This document shows, piece by piece, positions 6,909 to 15,195 of a stretch of DNA of 64,000 nucleotides. Each line of letters starts with the position of its first letter. Positions within the stretch are counted from its first letter, which is position 1. Origin of the DNA: Pseudoalteromonas haloplanktis ATCC 14393 (lineage in GTDB: Bacteria; Pseudomonadota; Gammaproteobacteria; Enterobacterales; Alteromonadaceae); NCBI RefSeq assembly GCF_000238355.1, contig NZ_AHCA01000003.1, positions 328,630 through 392,629 on the forward strand, read 5' to 3'. A program made the position numbers and the translations under genes. Below the pieces are notes generated by a model. The model ran no database searches, had not been told where the DNA came from, and saw only the letters and a list, made by a program, of their open reading frames with translations.

Positions 6909-9506
6909 ATGAAGAACAGAATACTCCCATTTAAACCAAAGCTCACCGCTTGTGTAACTCTGGCACTTTCAACAGCATGTTATACTTCTCAATCACTTGC
7001 TGCTGACGAAGCAAAAACAGTTGAACGCATTGAAGTCACGGGCTCTCGAATAAAACGTACTGATATTGAAGGCCCTTCCCCAGTACAATCAATTAGCCGC
7101 GCCGATATTGATAATATGGGTTATGACAACCTACAACAGTTACTGGAAAGAATGCCTGTTGCTGGCAATGGCACATTCTCTACCCGCGGTAACAACCAAG
7201 ATTCTACAGCCAATGGTTCTGCGGCAGTATCACTACGTGGTCTTGGCGCAGATGCAACGCTTGTGTTAATTAATGGTCGTCGAGTGGCTATCAGCGCATT
7301 TGCTGAGAGTATCACTAACTCATTTGTTGATATCAACAGCATCCCAGTTTCGGCTATTGAGCGTATTGATATTCTGAAAGACGGTGCCTCTGCAATTTAT
7401 GGTTCCGATGCCGTTGCCGGTGTAGTGAATATTATCTTGAAAAAAGATATCGATGGTTTAGAAGTGAATTTAGGTTACGGCGGCACTGACGGCCCTAACT
7501 ATGAAGAAACCTCGGCAAGTATTGTTTGGGGGACATCAAACGAAAAAAGCAGCGCGTCAGTGATCGTTGATTATTTTAAAAACACCTCTTTATCGTCAAG
7601 TGAAATGGGCCGCTTAGGCACAGCCGATCAAACAGCGAATGGTGGTGAAGACTTTCGATCATCTCGTGGCTTTCCTGGTTATTTCTACGTTGACGGCGTA
7701 AAGACTATCGACCCAGATTGTCCAGCTGAAAGTGCCACATCTAGTGGCAGTTGCTTATTCGATTACGGCCCATTTGGCTATATTGCCCCTGCTTCTGAGC
7801 GTGTTGGTGCTATTTCTCAGTTTGAATATAACTTTGATAACGGAATAACCGCTTTTATGGAAATAGCTGTTCAACATAATACTTCGATTGCAGCAGGTGC
7901 TCCAACACCACTGGATGAAGACGCAGGTTTAACAGTTCCGGGAAGTCACCCTAACAACCCGTTTGGCCAGGATATAGAAATAGGCCGTTACAGAACAGTA
8001 GATGCCGGTGCCCGTCAATGGGATATTGAATCTGATACATTGCGTTTTGTTGCAGGCCTTCGTGGCGAAATTAGCGATTGGAGTTGGGAAGCTGCAGTAC
8101 AAAAAGGCCGTAGTAAATCTATGCAAACTGGCGATAGAACTCAAGGCTGGGTAAGAACTGATTTTTTACAGCAAGAAATAAATGCTGGTAACTACAACCC
8201 TTTTGGCGGCACTTATAATGATCCTGCCGTCATTGATCGTATTACCACTAGTTTAGTTCGCCGTGGTGAATCACATATGACTTCATTTGATGCCAACATT
8301 ACCGGGGAAGCGTTTAGCTTTGGTGACAATATAGTTATGATGGCAGCCGGTATAGAGTACCGCGAAGAGGATGTCAGTGATATTCCAGATGATCAATTTC
8401 AACGCGGCCTAATTTTTGGTACTGAGTCCGTGTCTGCGGCCGCTGAGCGCGATCAGTACGCAGCCTATGTTGAGTTCTCTATTCCATTAGCGGATAGCTT
8501 AGAATTACAACTAGCTGGGCGTTACGATGATTATAGCGATTTTGGCACCACAACAAATCCTAAAGTAGCACTGCGCTGGGCTCCTAGCGATGAAATTACC
8601 GTTCGCGGCTCATGGGCACAAGGTTTTAGAGCCCCTTCACTAGCACAAATTGGCCTAGGTCCTTCAGAAGAAAGTCAGTTCTTCATTGATAGTTACCGCT
8701 GTGCTGCAACAGGAGAAGATTGTGGTGTTCTTGATTACAACATCCAATTTGCGGGTAACCCTGATTTACAAGCTGAAGAGTCTGAATCATGGAACGTTGG
8801 CTTTATTTGGGCGCCAATGGCTGAACTTGGCTTTAGCATTGATGTATGGAGTATTACTCAAGATAATAAAATCGATGAACAGGCATTCGGCCCAATTTAT
8901 GATGCAGAATGTAACAACCAAAATAGTACCATCTGCGTTCGCCTGCCTCCGCAAGGTGGGCAAAGTTTAGGGGTGATCCAAAAAATTCACAGTACTTTTG
9001 AGAATGTCTCGTCGCAGGAAGTGTCTGGTGTTGATTTCTCAGCAAATTATAACCATTCATTAGATGATTTAGGTTTACTTAAGTTCAACTTAGAATGGGC
9101 ATACCAAGATAAGTTTGAAAAAGATGACCGCGATTATACCGGTGAATATGGTTACCCTGAACATCGTTGGATGTTTTCAACTAATTGGGAGCTTGGCGAA
9201 TTCAATACTAATGTAAATATCAGTTATATTGGTGAGTTTGAAGATACCCCTGATATTGATTTTGACGGCACGCTGGATTTTGATAGCAACACATCGAGAA
9301 TGGTTGATTCGCAAGTTCTAGTTGACTTGCAAACGGCTTATCGTATTACCGAGTCAACCAAAATTTCGATTGGTGTAAATAACTTATTTGATGAAGAGCC
9401 ACCATTTGCTATCGGTGATGGCGATAGTGATTTATATGGCTATGTATCGGCAGTACATAATCCGCGTGGTCGTTATATTTACACTAAAGTGTCGTTTTCT
9501 TTCTAG
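6909..9506 (+). CDS. TonB-dependent outer membrane receptor
   Basis: An 865-residue outer membrane transporter of the kind that imports large substrates using TonB energy. A signal peptide ends near SLAADE (about residue 32). A TonB-box-like VERIEVTGSRIKR segment follows. The plug domain covers about 50-175 (LEQ-type LLERMPVAGNGTF, VSLRGLGADATLVLINGRR, DGASAIYGSDAVAGVVNIIL). The remainder is beta-barrel, ending in GRYIYTKVSFSF with the usual terminal Phe. The substrate cannot be read from the sequence. No neighbouring catabolic or iron genes are present; the gene stands alone. GGATTTAAGG precedes the ATG, and a TTGACA at 6828 may belong to its promoter. Confidence 0.95.
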   Translation: MKNRILPFKPKLTACVTLALSTACYTSQSLAADEAKTVERIEVTGSRIKRTDIEGPSPVQSISRADIDNMGYDNLQQLLERMPVAGNGTFSTRGNNQDSTANGSAAVSLRGLGADATLVLINGRRVAISAFAESITNSFVDINSIPVSAIERIDILKDGASAIYGSDAVAGVVNIILKKDIDGLEVNLGYGGTDGPNYEETSASIVWGTSNEKSSASVIVDYFKNTSLSSSEMGRLGTADQTANGGEDFRSSRGFPGYFYVDGVKTIDPDCPAESATSSGSCLFDYGPFGYIAPASERVGAISQFEYNFDNGITAFMEIAVQHNTSIAAGAPTPLDEDAGLTVPGSHPNNPFGQDIEIGRYRTVDAGARQWDIESDTLRFVAGLRGEISDWSWEAAVQKGRSKSMQTGDRTQGWVRTDFLQQEINAGNYNPFGGTYNDPAVIDRITTSLVRRGESHMTSFDANITGEAFSFGDNIVMMAAGIEYREEDVSDIPDDQFQRGLIFGTESVSAAAERDQYAAYVEFSIPLADSLELQLAGRYDDYSDFGTTTNPKVALRWAPSDEITVRGSWAQGFRAPSLAQIGLGPSEESQFFIDSYRCAATGEDCGVLDYNIQFAGNPDLQAEESESWNVGFIWAPMAELGFSIDVWSITQDNKIDEQAFGPIYDAECNNQNSTICVRLPPQGGQSLGVIQKIHSTFENVSSQEVSGVDFSANYNHSLDDLGLLKFNLEWAYQDKFEKDDRDYTGEYGYPEHRWMFSTNWELGEFNTNVNISYIGEFEDTPDIDFDGTLDFDSNTSRMVDSQVLVDLQTAYRITESTKISIGVNNLFDEEPPFAIGDGDSDLYGYVSAVHNPRGRYIYTKVSFSF

Positions 9507-9520
9507 TTTTACTCGCTAAC

Positions 9521-9548
9521 AAAAAACCCGCCATTTGGCGGGTTTTTA
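9521..9548. terminator. bidirectional terminator, TonB receptor / peroxiredoxin
   Basis: CCCGCC / GGCGGG stem (9527-9532, 9537-9542) with a 4-nt loop, flanked by six A on the left and a T run on the right. It lies between two convergent genes and can serve both. Confidence 0.9.
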
Positions 9549-9567
9549 TTAAAAACAAGAGCCTAGA

Positions 9568-10173
9568 TTATAGGTCGCCTTCGTTTTCAGAAAGGAACTT
9601 AGCAACGCCTGCAGGGCTTGCATCCATACCTTTTTTACCTTCAGTCCAACCAGCAGGACATACTTCACCGTGCTCACTGTGGAACGCTAGCGCGTCAACC
9701 ATGCGTAGCATCTCATCGATGTTACGACCTAGCGGTAAGTCATTTACTACTTGGTGACGTACGTTACCTTCTTCATCAATTAAGAATGAGCCACGAAACG
9801 CAACGCCAGCTTCTGGATGCTCAACATCATACGCTTTACAGATTTCGTGTTTAACGTCTGCAACTAGTGCATATTTAACTGCGCCAATACCACCATCAGC
9901 AACAGCCGTGTTACGCCATGCGTTGTGTGAGAATTGTGAATCAATTGAAACACCAATTACTTCAACGCCACGCTTTTGGAATTCTTCATAACGCTTGTCA
10001 AAAGCAATTAATTCAGAAGGACATACGAAAGTGAAATCTAGTGGGTAAAAGAAGATAACTGCTTTTTTACCTTTGATTGTTTCGTGAAGATTGTAGCTAT
10101 CTACGATCTCGCCGTTACCTAATACTGCTGCAGCGGTAAAGTCTGGTGCCTGGCGGCCTACTAATACACCCAT
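9568..10173 (-). CDS. typical 2-Cys peroxiredoxin (AhpC/Prx1 type)
   Basis: A thiol peroxidase that reduces hydrogen peroxide and organic peroxides. The peroxidatic Cys51 lies in DFTFVCPSE and the resolving Cys172 in GEVCPAGW. The family motifs FFYPLDFTF and FRGSFLIDEEG are present, as is a GGIG segment comparable to the GGLG of peroxide-sensitive enzymes. The protein has 201 residues. The start is ATG 10173, with GGAG seven bases upstream; the TTG at 10185 lies inside or before that ribosome binding site and is rejected. It is transcribed alone. Whether its reductant is AhpF or thioredoxin is not visible. Confidence 0.95.
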   Translation of the reverse strand: MGVLVGRQAPDFTAAAVLGNGEIVDSYNLHETIKGKKAVIFFYPLDFTFVCPSELIAFDKRYEEFQKRGVEVIGVSIDSQFSHNAWRNTAVADGGIGAVKYALVADVKHEICKAYDVEHPEAGVAFRGSFLIDEEGNVRHQVVNDLPLGRNIDEMLRMVDALAFHSEHGEVCPAGWTEGKKGMDASPAGVAKFLSENEGDL

Positions 10174-10365
10174 TTTATTCTCCAAATATTTGAGTTTGCT
10201 TTTAATTGCTTACGCAATGCTTGCCTTTAATATGGGATCTAAAAATAAAATACCAAGGGCTGACATGCATAATTGTCAAAATATTTTAGAGACTAGTGAC
10301 TTAAAAGAACAATCGTATTTTCCGATGTCGGCCATCGAAAATATAGAACATGGCGTGAAAGGATT

Positions 10366-10393
10366 AAAAAAGCCTGCTGAAGCAGGCTTTTTT
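10366..10393 (-). terminator. terminator of fadR
   Basis: A 12-bp stem AAAAAAGCCTGC / GCAGGCTTTTTT with a TGAA loop, just after the fadR stop. The space between it and the peroxiredoxin gene (10174-10365) shows no supportable gene. Confidence 0.88.
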
Positions 10394-10407
10394 AGCAGTG
10401 GGGATTA

Positions 10408-11121
10408 CTAATCCATAATATTTTCGGGCATATCACCACGAATTTTTTGCCAAATCTCACCTGTTTGATGACCATATTTACGCATCATGGAAATAGCGCC
10501 ATCATGTTCACGTTTTTCAGCAAGTATCGTTAAGTCTTTATAAAACTGGCGTGCTAGTTGGCGAGTGCCTGGATCTGAGAAGTAATGACAGCCAATTTTC
10601 GAGTAAAAACCTTTAAAACCATTGAGAATAAGCACATAAATACGATTATTTCCAGCAACCGCAAGCTCATGATGCACTTTGTAATCATAATCAGCAAATG
10701 CTTGTGCACTATCTTCAAGATCATCGCTTTGAGATAAAATTTCAATCACTCTATCAGGTGCCAGTTTAATTGCCGCCCGAGTATAAATAGCGCTAATATT
10801 AGTGCGGGCAGAAAGTAATTGGTCTGTCAGCTCTGGCATTTTATCTTCATCAAGACGCGCTAATGTTTCTAGAATATTAAGCCCTGATGTTTCCCAGAAG
10901 TTATTAACACGCGTTGGCTTGCCATGTTGAATTGTCAGCCAACCATCACGGGCTAAACGCTGCAATACTTCACGTAAGGTGGTTCGTGTAACACCTATTA
11001 ATTCTGATAACTCGCGCTCAGCAGGAAGAATAGAACCCGGAGGGAAATCCCCATTCCAAATTGACTCAACAATATACTCTTCTGCAAATCCTGCTGGACT
11101 TTTCGCTTTAAAAATTCTCAT
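10408..11121 (-). CDS. fadR: fatty acid metabolism regulator FadR
   Basis: A GntR-family regulator that binds acyl-CoA, represses fatty acid degradation genes and activates unsaturated fatty acid synthesis. The N-terminal winged helix is nearly identical to E. coli Fad[23 protein letters not shown], then [20 protein letters not shown] and [20 protein letters not shown]. The C-terminal FadR ligand domain follows to residue 237. E. coli has fadR, nhaB and dsbB in the same neighbourhood; here fadR and dsbB are divergent neighbours without nhaB. A possible FadR site lies about 50 bp upstream, which would suit autoregulation. Confidence 0.95.
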   Translation of the reverse strand: MRIFKAKSPAGFAEEYIVESIWNGDFPPGSILPAERELSELIGVTRTTLREVLQRLARDGWLTIQHGKPTRVNNFWETSGLNILETLARLDEDKMPELTDQLLSARTNISAIYTRAAIKLAPDRVIEILSQSDDLEDSAQAFADYDYKVHHELAVAGNNRIYVLILNGFKGFYSKIGCHYFSDPGTRQLARQFYKDLTILAEKREHDGAISMMRKYGHQTGEIWQKIRGDMPENIMD

Positions 11122-11451
11122 TCAATTCCCACTCGAGTTATCACACTACTTCACTTAAAAACGATTAACTGACTGATTGTACCAGATGAAGCAAAACTAA
11201 CAAGTAAAGTCACTTCATTAAATCATTAATGGCCACTGCGCAATATATGTCTGCCAGTATTTTTATAATTACTCTCCCCCTCACGTGCAGAAACAAACAC
11301 TCCATCAAGCAAATAACTGAAACTTATTTACATAAACGTAATTAAACAGCCGCCATAAATATGCTTTTATAGTCACAAAGCATATTTACCCTTGCGCCTA
11401 GTTTAATGACTAAGTCATAATCTCATTGATATATTAATATTTGGAAATACT
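11122..11451. other. fadR-dsbB divergent intergenic region
   Basis: A 330-bp AT-rich spacer between two divergent genes. It should hold both promoters. Apart from a possible FadR operator at 11171-11187 I see no gene, RNA or repeat in it. Confidence 0.6.
11171..11187 (-). promoter_or_regulatory. possible FadR operator
   Basis: GACTGATTGTACCAGAT matches about 11 of the 16 defined positions of the E. coli FadR consensus (AACTGGTCNGACCAGTT) and keeps the CTG(A/G)T...ACCAG half-sites. It lies about 50 bp upstream of the fadR start. The assignment rests on consensus only. Confidence 0.35.
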
Positions 11452-11964
11452 ATGAATTGGTTAGCAAATTTAGCGCAACAACGCACACCTTGGGTTTTAT
11501 TAGCAGTAACAGCATTTACATTTGAAGTGGTTGCTTTATTTTTTCAGTACCAAATGGGCTTAGAGCCATGCATTATGTGTATCTATCAACGAACCGCAAT
11601 GTTAGGCCTACTCTTTGCAGGCATTATTGGCGCAATAAAGCCTACTAACATGATAATCCGTGTTAGCGCTTTATTAAGCTGGGCCGTTGCCAGTATTTGG
11701 GGTTATCTGATTGCTCGCCAACATATCGAGATGCAAACCACAACCGACCCTTTTGCATTTAGCTGTGAGTTTGAGCCAAATTTCCCAATCCCACTGCATG
11801 AATGGATCCCTCAGTTTTTTGCAGCTACCGGGGACTGTGGCAATATTGATTGGCAGTTTGCAGGTTTGAGTATGCCTGCTTGGATGGAAGTGATTTTTGG
11901 TGCATTTACATTGGTACTAATAAGCGTTGTCGCAAGCCGCTTAATCATTAAAAAGTCACTGTGA
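11452..11964 (+). CDS. dsbB: disulfide bond formation protein DsbB
   Basis: An inner-membrane quinone reductase that reoxidises the periplasmic thiol oxidase DsbA. Four transmembrane segments can be traced. The first redox pair is Cys40/Cys43 in EPCIMCIYQR and the second pair is Cys105 and Cys129 in the second periplasmic loop. The length of 170 residues is usual. A small membrane protein gene follows with overlapping stop and start (TGATG). Confidence 0.95.
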   Translation: MNWLANLAQQRTPWVLLAVTAFTFEVVALFFQYQMGLEPCIMCIYQRTAMLGLLFAGIIGAIKPTNMIIRVSALLSWAVASIWGYLIARQHIEMQTTTDPFAFSCEFEPNFPIPLHEWIPQFFAATGDCGNIDWQFAGLSMPAWMEVIFGAFTLVLISVVASRLIIKKSL

Positions 11965-12266
11965 TGATGACATTTTTTTCAAGCCAAGTGACGCCATTAA
12001 AACCATTTAAAATACGCCAACGTCAGCAAATTATTGCCTTAGCTTTAAGTCACTTAACGCCGATGCAAAAAATCAGTTTGCGTATTTTAAAGTTACTTTT
12101 ATTGACCCCTGTATTTTTATCGTTAGCGTATATTGAAGGTTGGTTGCTGTTACCAGCATTACTACTAACCGGTGTAGCTTACCCTTTACTAACTACCCCT
12201 TTAGAGATCCAATTTGCTAAAGGTCATTTACAGCACGCGATTAAAGAGTTTACACAGGGCGAATAG
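11964..12266 (+). CDS. small membrane protein of unknown function, dsbB operon
   Basis: A 100-residue protein that I do not recognise with certainty; it may belong to an uncharacterised Alteromonadales family. A basic, soluble N-terminus (LKPFKIRQRQQIIALAL) precedes a hydrophobic hairpin at about residues 42-80 (ILKLLLLTPVFLSLAYIEGW, then LLPALLLTGVAYPLL). The end is short and soluble. The ATG overlaps the dsbB stop, so it is co-translated with dsbB. Its TAG stop sits in the loop of a terminator hairpin. Confidence 0.75.
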   Translation: MMTFFSSQVTPLKPFKIRQRQQIIALALSHLTPMQKISLRILKLLLLTPVFLSLAYIEGWLLLPALLLTGVAYPLLTTPLEIQFAKGHLQHAIKEFTQGE

Positions 12267-12284
12267 TTCGCCCTGTTCTTAATG
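12254..12284 (+). terminator. terminator overlapping the end of the dsbB operon
   Basis: The 10-bp perfect stem ACAGGGCGAA / TTCGCCCTGT (12254-12263, 12267-12276) has the stop codon TAG as its 3-nt loop. It is followed by a weak T-rich tract (TCTTAATGTTT). Confidence 0.65.
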
Positions 12285-12308
12285 TTTAACTAATTAATAT
12301 TTAACTGC

Positions 12309-12605
12309 TTAAAACTTAACTTTCCCTTCTAATTTAGCGACGAGTTTATCGCCAATTCCTTTCACCTGTGCCAAATCAGCAACTGATTTAAATTTACCTT
12401 GCTTAGTACGGTAGTCAACAATCGCTTGTGCTTTAGATTTACCTATACCCGGTAGCTGACTAAGTTGCTCAACTGTTGCTTGATTAACATTGATTAGCTG
12501 TGTTTTTCCTGCACTTTCGGTTGCCTCTACTTTACTCACAGCTGCATTACTAGGTAATGAAATAGCAAGACCGAATACAACGACTATTAAAGTTAAAAAC
12601 TTCAT
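12309..12605 (-). CDS. ComEA-like helix-hairpin-helix protein, exported
   Basis: A 98-residue protein with a signal peptide (cleavage near SNAA, about residue 22) and one ComEA-type double helix-hairpin-helix DNA-binding domain: INVNQATVEQLSQLPGIGKS, then AIVDYRTKQGKFKSVADL and VKGIGDKLVAKL. Gram-negative relatives bind incoming DNA in the periplasm during natural transformation. GGAGG lies seven bases before the ATG. No other competence gene is nearby, so a role in DNA uptake is inferred from family. Confidence 0.9.
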   Translation of the reverse strand: MKFLTLIVVVFGLAISLPSNAAVSKVEATESAGKTQLINVNQATVEQLSQLPGIGKSKAQAIVDYRTKQGKFKSVADLAQVKGIGDKLVAKLEGKVKF

Positions 12606-12798
12606 GCTTTTCCTCCATGATATCCATACGTGGACTCAGTTAATAGTTGATAAAAGCGCCCTCACTTTTGGACTACATCCAAATAAAGTCATACTGAAAA
12701 AGTGCGACTATTTAAATAAAGTAAAATTGTACCCATTTGTCAATGTACCCAAAGTAAAAAAATAAAAATGTCTCCTTGCAAAAAGACCAACAAACCAT

Positions 12799-12818
12799 TA
12801 CTGTACATAAAAACAGTA
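12799..12818 (+). promoter_or_regulatory. LexA (SOS) box of yebG
   Basis: TACTGTACATAAAAACAGTA matches the gammaproteobacterial LexA operator: perfect CTGT-N8-ACAG with flanking TA on each side. It lies 51 bp before the yebG ATG, and TTGCAA at 12776 could be the -35 of a promoter whose -10 region it covers. Confidence 0.92.
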
Positions 12819-12868
12819 ATCAATCAAGGTGAAGGTATTATTCACCAAGCAAATTGGCAGGAGAAATC

Positions 12869-13192
12869 ATGGCTGTTGTTGTTAAATATGTTGTAGAAAG
12901 AAACGGAGTCGAGCGTATGACGTTTACTACTAAAAAAGAAGCAGATGCATATGACAAGATGCTTGATATAGCAGAGTCACTTGAAGTAATGCTAGAAAAA
13001 GTAGATGTCCCTTTAAGTGAACAACAAATTGAATCGCTTGCTCTAGAGATTGCTAAGAGTAAAGACGACTTTATCAATGTTCTCAAAGGCGCAAAAGATA
13101 TAGCCCCCGCTAAAGCAGCCCCGGCTAAAACAAAGAAAGCAGCTGAGAATGTATCTGACTTAAAAGCAAACACGGATAAGGCTGCTAGCTAA
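12869..13192 (+). CDS. yebG: YebG, SOS-induced protein
   Basis: A 107-residue member of the YebG family, DNA-damage-inducible and of unknown biochemical role. The N-terminus matches E. coli YebG closely (MAVVVKYVVERNGVERMTFT, then KKEADAYDKMLDIAESL). The C-terminal tail is rich in Ala and Lys (APAKAAPAKTKKAA) and is not conserved. The start is ATG 12869, with AGGAG five bases upstream, rather than the upstream in-frame codon at 12854. A LexA box precedes the gene, so LexA repression is very likely. Confidence 0.94.
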   Translation: MAVVVKYVVERNGVERMTFTTKKEADAYDKMLDIAESLEVMLEKVDVPLSEQQIESLALEIAKSKDDFINVLKGAKDIAPAKAAPAKTKKAAENVSDLKANTDKAAS

Positions 13193-13218
13193 AATGGTTA
13201 AATATTTAAGTCGATTGG
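13193..13218. repeat. 26-bp fragment of the MITE-like element
   Basis: Identical for 26 bp to 5302-5327, the right end of the 209-bp element, and lies directly after the yebG stop. The last two bases of the inverted end (AT) and the rest of the element are absent. Confidence 0.75.
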
Positions 13219-13242
13219 GATAAGTAGTCACACCTGATTGAT

Positions 13243-13274
13243 AAAAAAAGGAGCTTATCTAAGCTCCTTTTTTT
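13243..13274. terminator. bidirectional terminator, yebG / putP
   Basis: A 14-bp perfect stem AAAAAAAGGAGCTT / AAGCTCCTTTTTTT with loop ATCT, between convergent genes. Confidence 0.92.
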
Positions 13275-13293
13275 GTTATACCTGTTGTAGTTG

Positions 13294-14820
13294 TTAACTC
13301 AACGAGCCCTCAACTTCATCAAATAATTGTGTGATCGCTTTACTAGGAGGTGGTGTTGATAAGCTAACCACTATAATTGCGATACTTGATAAAATAAAGC
13401 CAGGAATAATTTCATAAATTATACTGCTTAGTGACTGACCGTTAATGGTTATAGGCGCATAAATCCAAACCAAAACAGTAGCAGCACCCACTACCATACC
13501 ACTTATTGCACCCTGAAGGTTCATTCGTTTCCAATAAAGGCTAAGCAATACTAATGGGCCAAATGCAGCGCCAAAACCTGCCCAGGCATTACTCACTAAG
13601 TCTAAAATCGAACTATCGCGATCATAGGCCAAATAAATAGCGAATACGGCCACTAACAACACACTAATTCGGCCCACTAGAACTAATTCTGTTTGTGATG
13701 CACTGCGGTTTAAGTAGATTTTATAGAAATCTTCAGTCAGTGAGCTTGAACATACTAATAGCTGAGAGGAGATAGTACTCATGATCGCAGCTAAAATAGC
13801 TGCAAGTAAAAAACCAGCAATTAACGGATGAAATACTAATTCTGATAATACTAAAAAGATGGTTTCTTTGTCGTCAATCAGCATTTGATTTTCAATCATA
13901 TAAGCTGCACCAAACAATCCTGTTAACACTGCACCAATAGCCGAAAGCGTCATCCACGACATACCAATTCGACGCATCGTTGGCATATCTTTCACTGAAC
14001 GTACAGACATAAAACGTACAATAATATGCGGTTGCCCAAAATAACCTAAACCCCATGCTAGGGCTGAAATTATGGCGATAACTGAACCACCAGCAAACCA
14101 GTTAAGCATATCCAATGGTACTTGTTCACTTGGTTTCGGATTACTAAGCAATAGATCATAGGTTGCTGTAGAAAGCGTATCAACGACTGAGTTGTCTAAC
14201 ATGCTATAAGTTACTAAAGGCACGATTAACAAGGATAAAAACATAATACACCCTTGCACAAAGTCCGTCAGGCTTACAGCTAAAAAGCCGCCAAATAGCG
14301 TATAAACAACCACAACACCAGTGGTTACATACAAGCCCATTTCATAACTCATGCCAAACGAATTTTCAAATAATTTACCGCCAGCAACTACGCCTGATGA
14401 GGTGTATAAAGTAAAGAATAAAATGATTATGATTGCAGAAATAACACGAAGAATATTTTTATTATCTACAAAACGATTTGCGAAGTAATCCGGTATCGTA
14501 ATTGAGTCATTTGCTTTTTCAGTATAAACACGTAATCGAGGAGCGACTAAAAAGTAATTAGCCCAAGCGCCGAGTACTAACCCTATAGCAATCCATACTT
14601 TACTCAAACCAAATAGATACATCGCACCGGGTAATCCCATAAGTAACCAACCACTCATGTCCGATGCACCGGCTGACAGCGCAGCTACGCTTGGAGATAA
14701 ATTTCGTCCGCCCAGCATATAACCAGATACATCGGCAGTCGACTGCTTATATGCATATAAGCCAATACCTAGCATTACGATAAAATACGCAGCTAAAGAA
14801 ATAATCATTCCAGTTTCCAA
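13294..14820 (-). CDS. putP: sodium/proline symporter PutP
   Basis: An inner-membrane sodium:solute symporter of the SSS family with about 13 membrane segments and 508 residues. PutP signatures are present: SDMSGWLLMGLPGAMYLFG, then WGLGYFGQPHIIVRFMS and SAGASDMSGW, the last forming part of the sodium and proline site. The start is chosen as TTG 14820, which has GGAGG five bases upstream; TTG 14832 would lie before the ribosome binding site, and ATG 14808 is a later alternative. No putA is next to it. Confidence 0.93.
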   Translation of the reverse strand: METGMIISLAAYFIVMLGIGLYAYKQSTADVSGYMLGGRNLSPSVAALSAGASDMSGWLLMGLPGAMYLFGLSKVWIAIGLVLGAWANYFLVAPRLRVYTEKANDSITIPDYFANRFVDNKNILRVISAIIIILFFTLYTSSGVVAGGKLFENSFGMSYEMGLYVTTGVVVVYTLFGGFLAVSLTDFVQGCIMFLSLLIVPLVTYSMLDNSVVDTLSTATYDLLLSNPKPSEQVPLDMLNWFAGGSVIAIISALAWGLGYFGQPHIIVRFMSVRSVKDMPTMRRIGMSWMTLSAIGAVLTGLFGAAYMIENQMLIDDKETIFLVLSELVFHPLIAGFLLAAILAAIMSTISSQLLVCSSSLTEDFYKIYLNRSASQTELVLVGRISVLLVAVFAIYLAYDRDSSILDLVSNAWAGFGAAFGPLVLLSLYWKRMNLQGAISGMVVGAATVLVWIYAPITINGQSLSSIIYEIIPGFILSSIAIIVVSLSTPPPSKAITQLFDEVEGSLS

Positions 14821-14862
14821 ATTTGCCTCCAACTCTGAAGTTAAAATCTGGCTTTCAATCCT

Positions 14863-14911
14863 AATAATGACTCACAATTTTTTAAAGCCAATGTAATATA
14901 AAGTCATTATT
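14863..14911. repeat. inverted repeat upstream of putP
   Basis: Perfect 10-bp arms AATAATGACT (14863-14872) and AGTCATTATT (14902-14911), centred about 65 bp upstream of the putP start. The spacing could suit a looped regulator pair; the regulator is unknown. Confidence 0.4.
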
Positions 14912-15042
14912 GGTGTAAAAACCATCCTAGAAATTTACTATATCATGCCAAGGGTGAATAACTCCAATTGCTGCGCTCATCATACAACTGTAGCTGGTAA
15001 AGCTGCTTTTACGAGTTGAACAATAATTTAACTATTGAATAT

Positions 15043-15063
15043 GGTAATTAATGCTTAATTACC
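15043..15063. repeat. 21-bp palindrome upstream of EAL-HDOD gene
   Basis: GGTAATTAA TGC TTAATTACC, perfect 9-bp arms, about 130 bp before the EAL-HDOD gene. It has no T tract, so it is not a terminator; a dimeric regulator site is possible. Confidence 0.45.
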
Positions 15064-15195
15064 CTAGGATTAGATCAATGATTACTTAAATAATCAATAC
15101 TTTAGTATTTATATTGTGAAGATAATTAATGCTATTTATGCGGTTTTACCTTATATTGCCCAAGTACTCGTTTAACTGATGTGGATCCATTGTTT

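Larger units (their letters stand above)
14821..15195. other. putP / EAL-HDOD divergent intergenic region
   Basis: A 375-bp spacer with no gene that I can support. It contains two inverted repeats, listed separately, that may be operators, and should carry both divergent promoters. Confidence 0.5.

Noticed and set aside
10190..10411. Plus-strand open frame of 73 codons between peroxiredoxin and fadR
   Set aside because: It starts in the peroxiredoxin leader, runs through the fadR terminator, has no ribosome binding site and no recognisable protein.
12490..12765. Plus-strand open frame of 91 codons near comEA
   Set aside because: Half of it is antisense to the comEA-like gene; no ribosome binding site or family.
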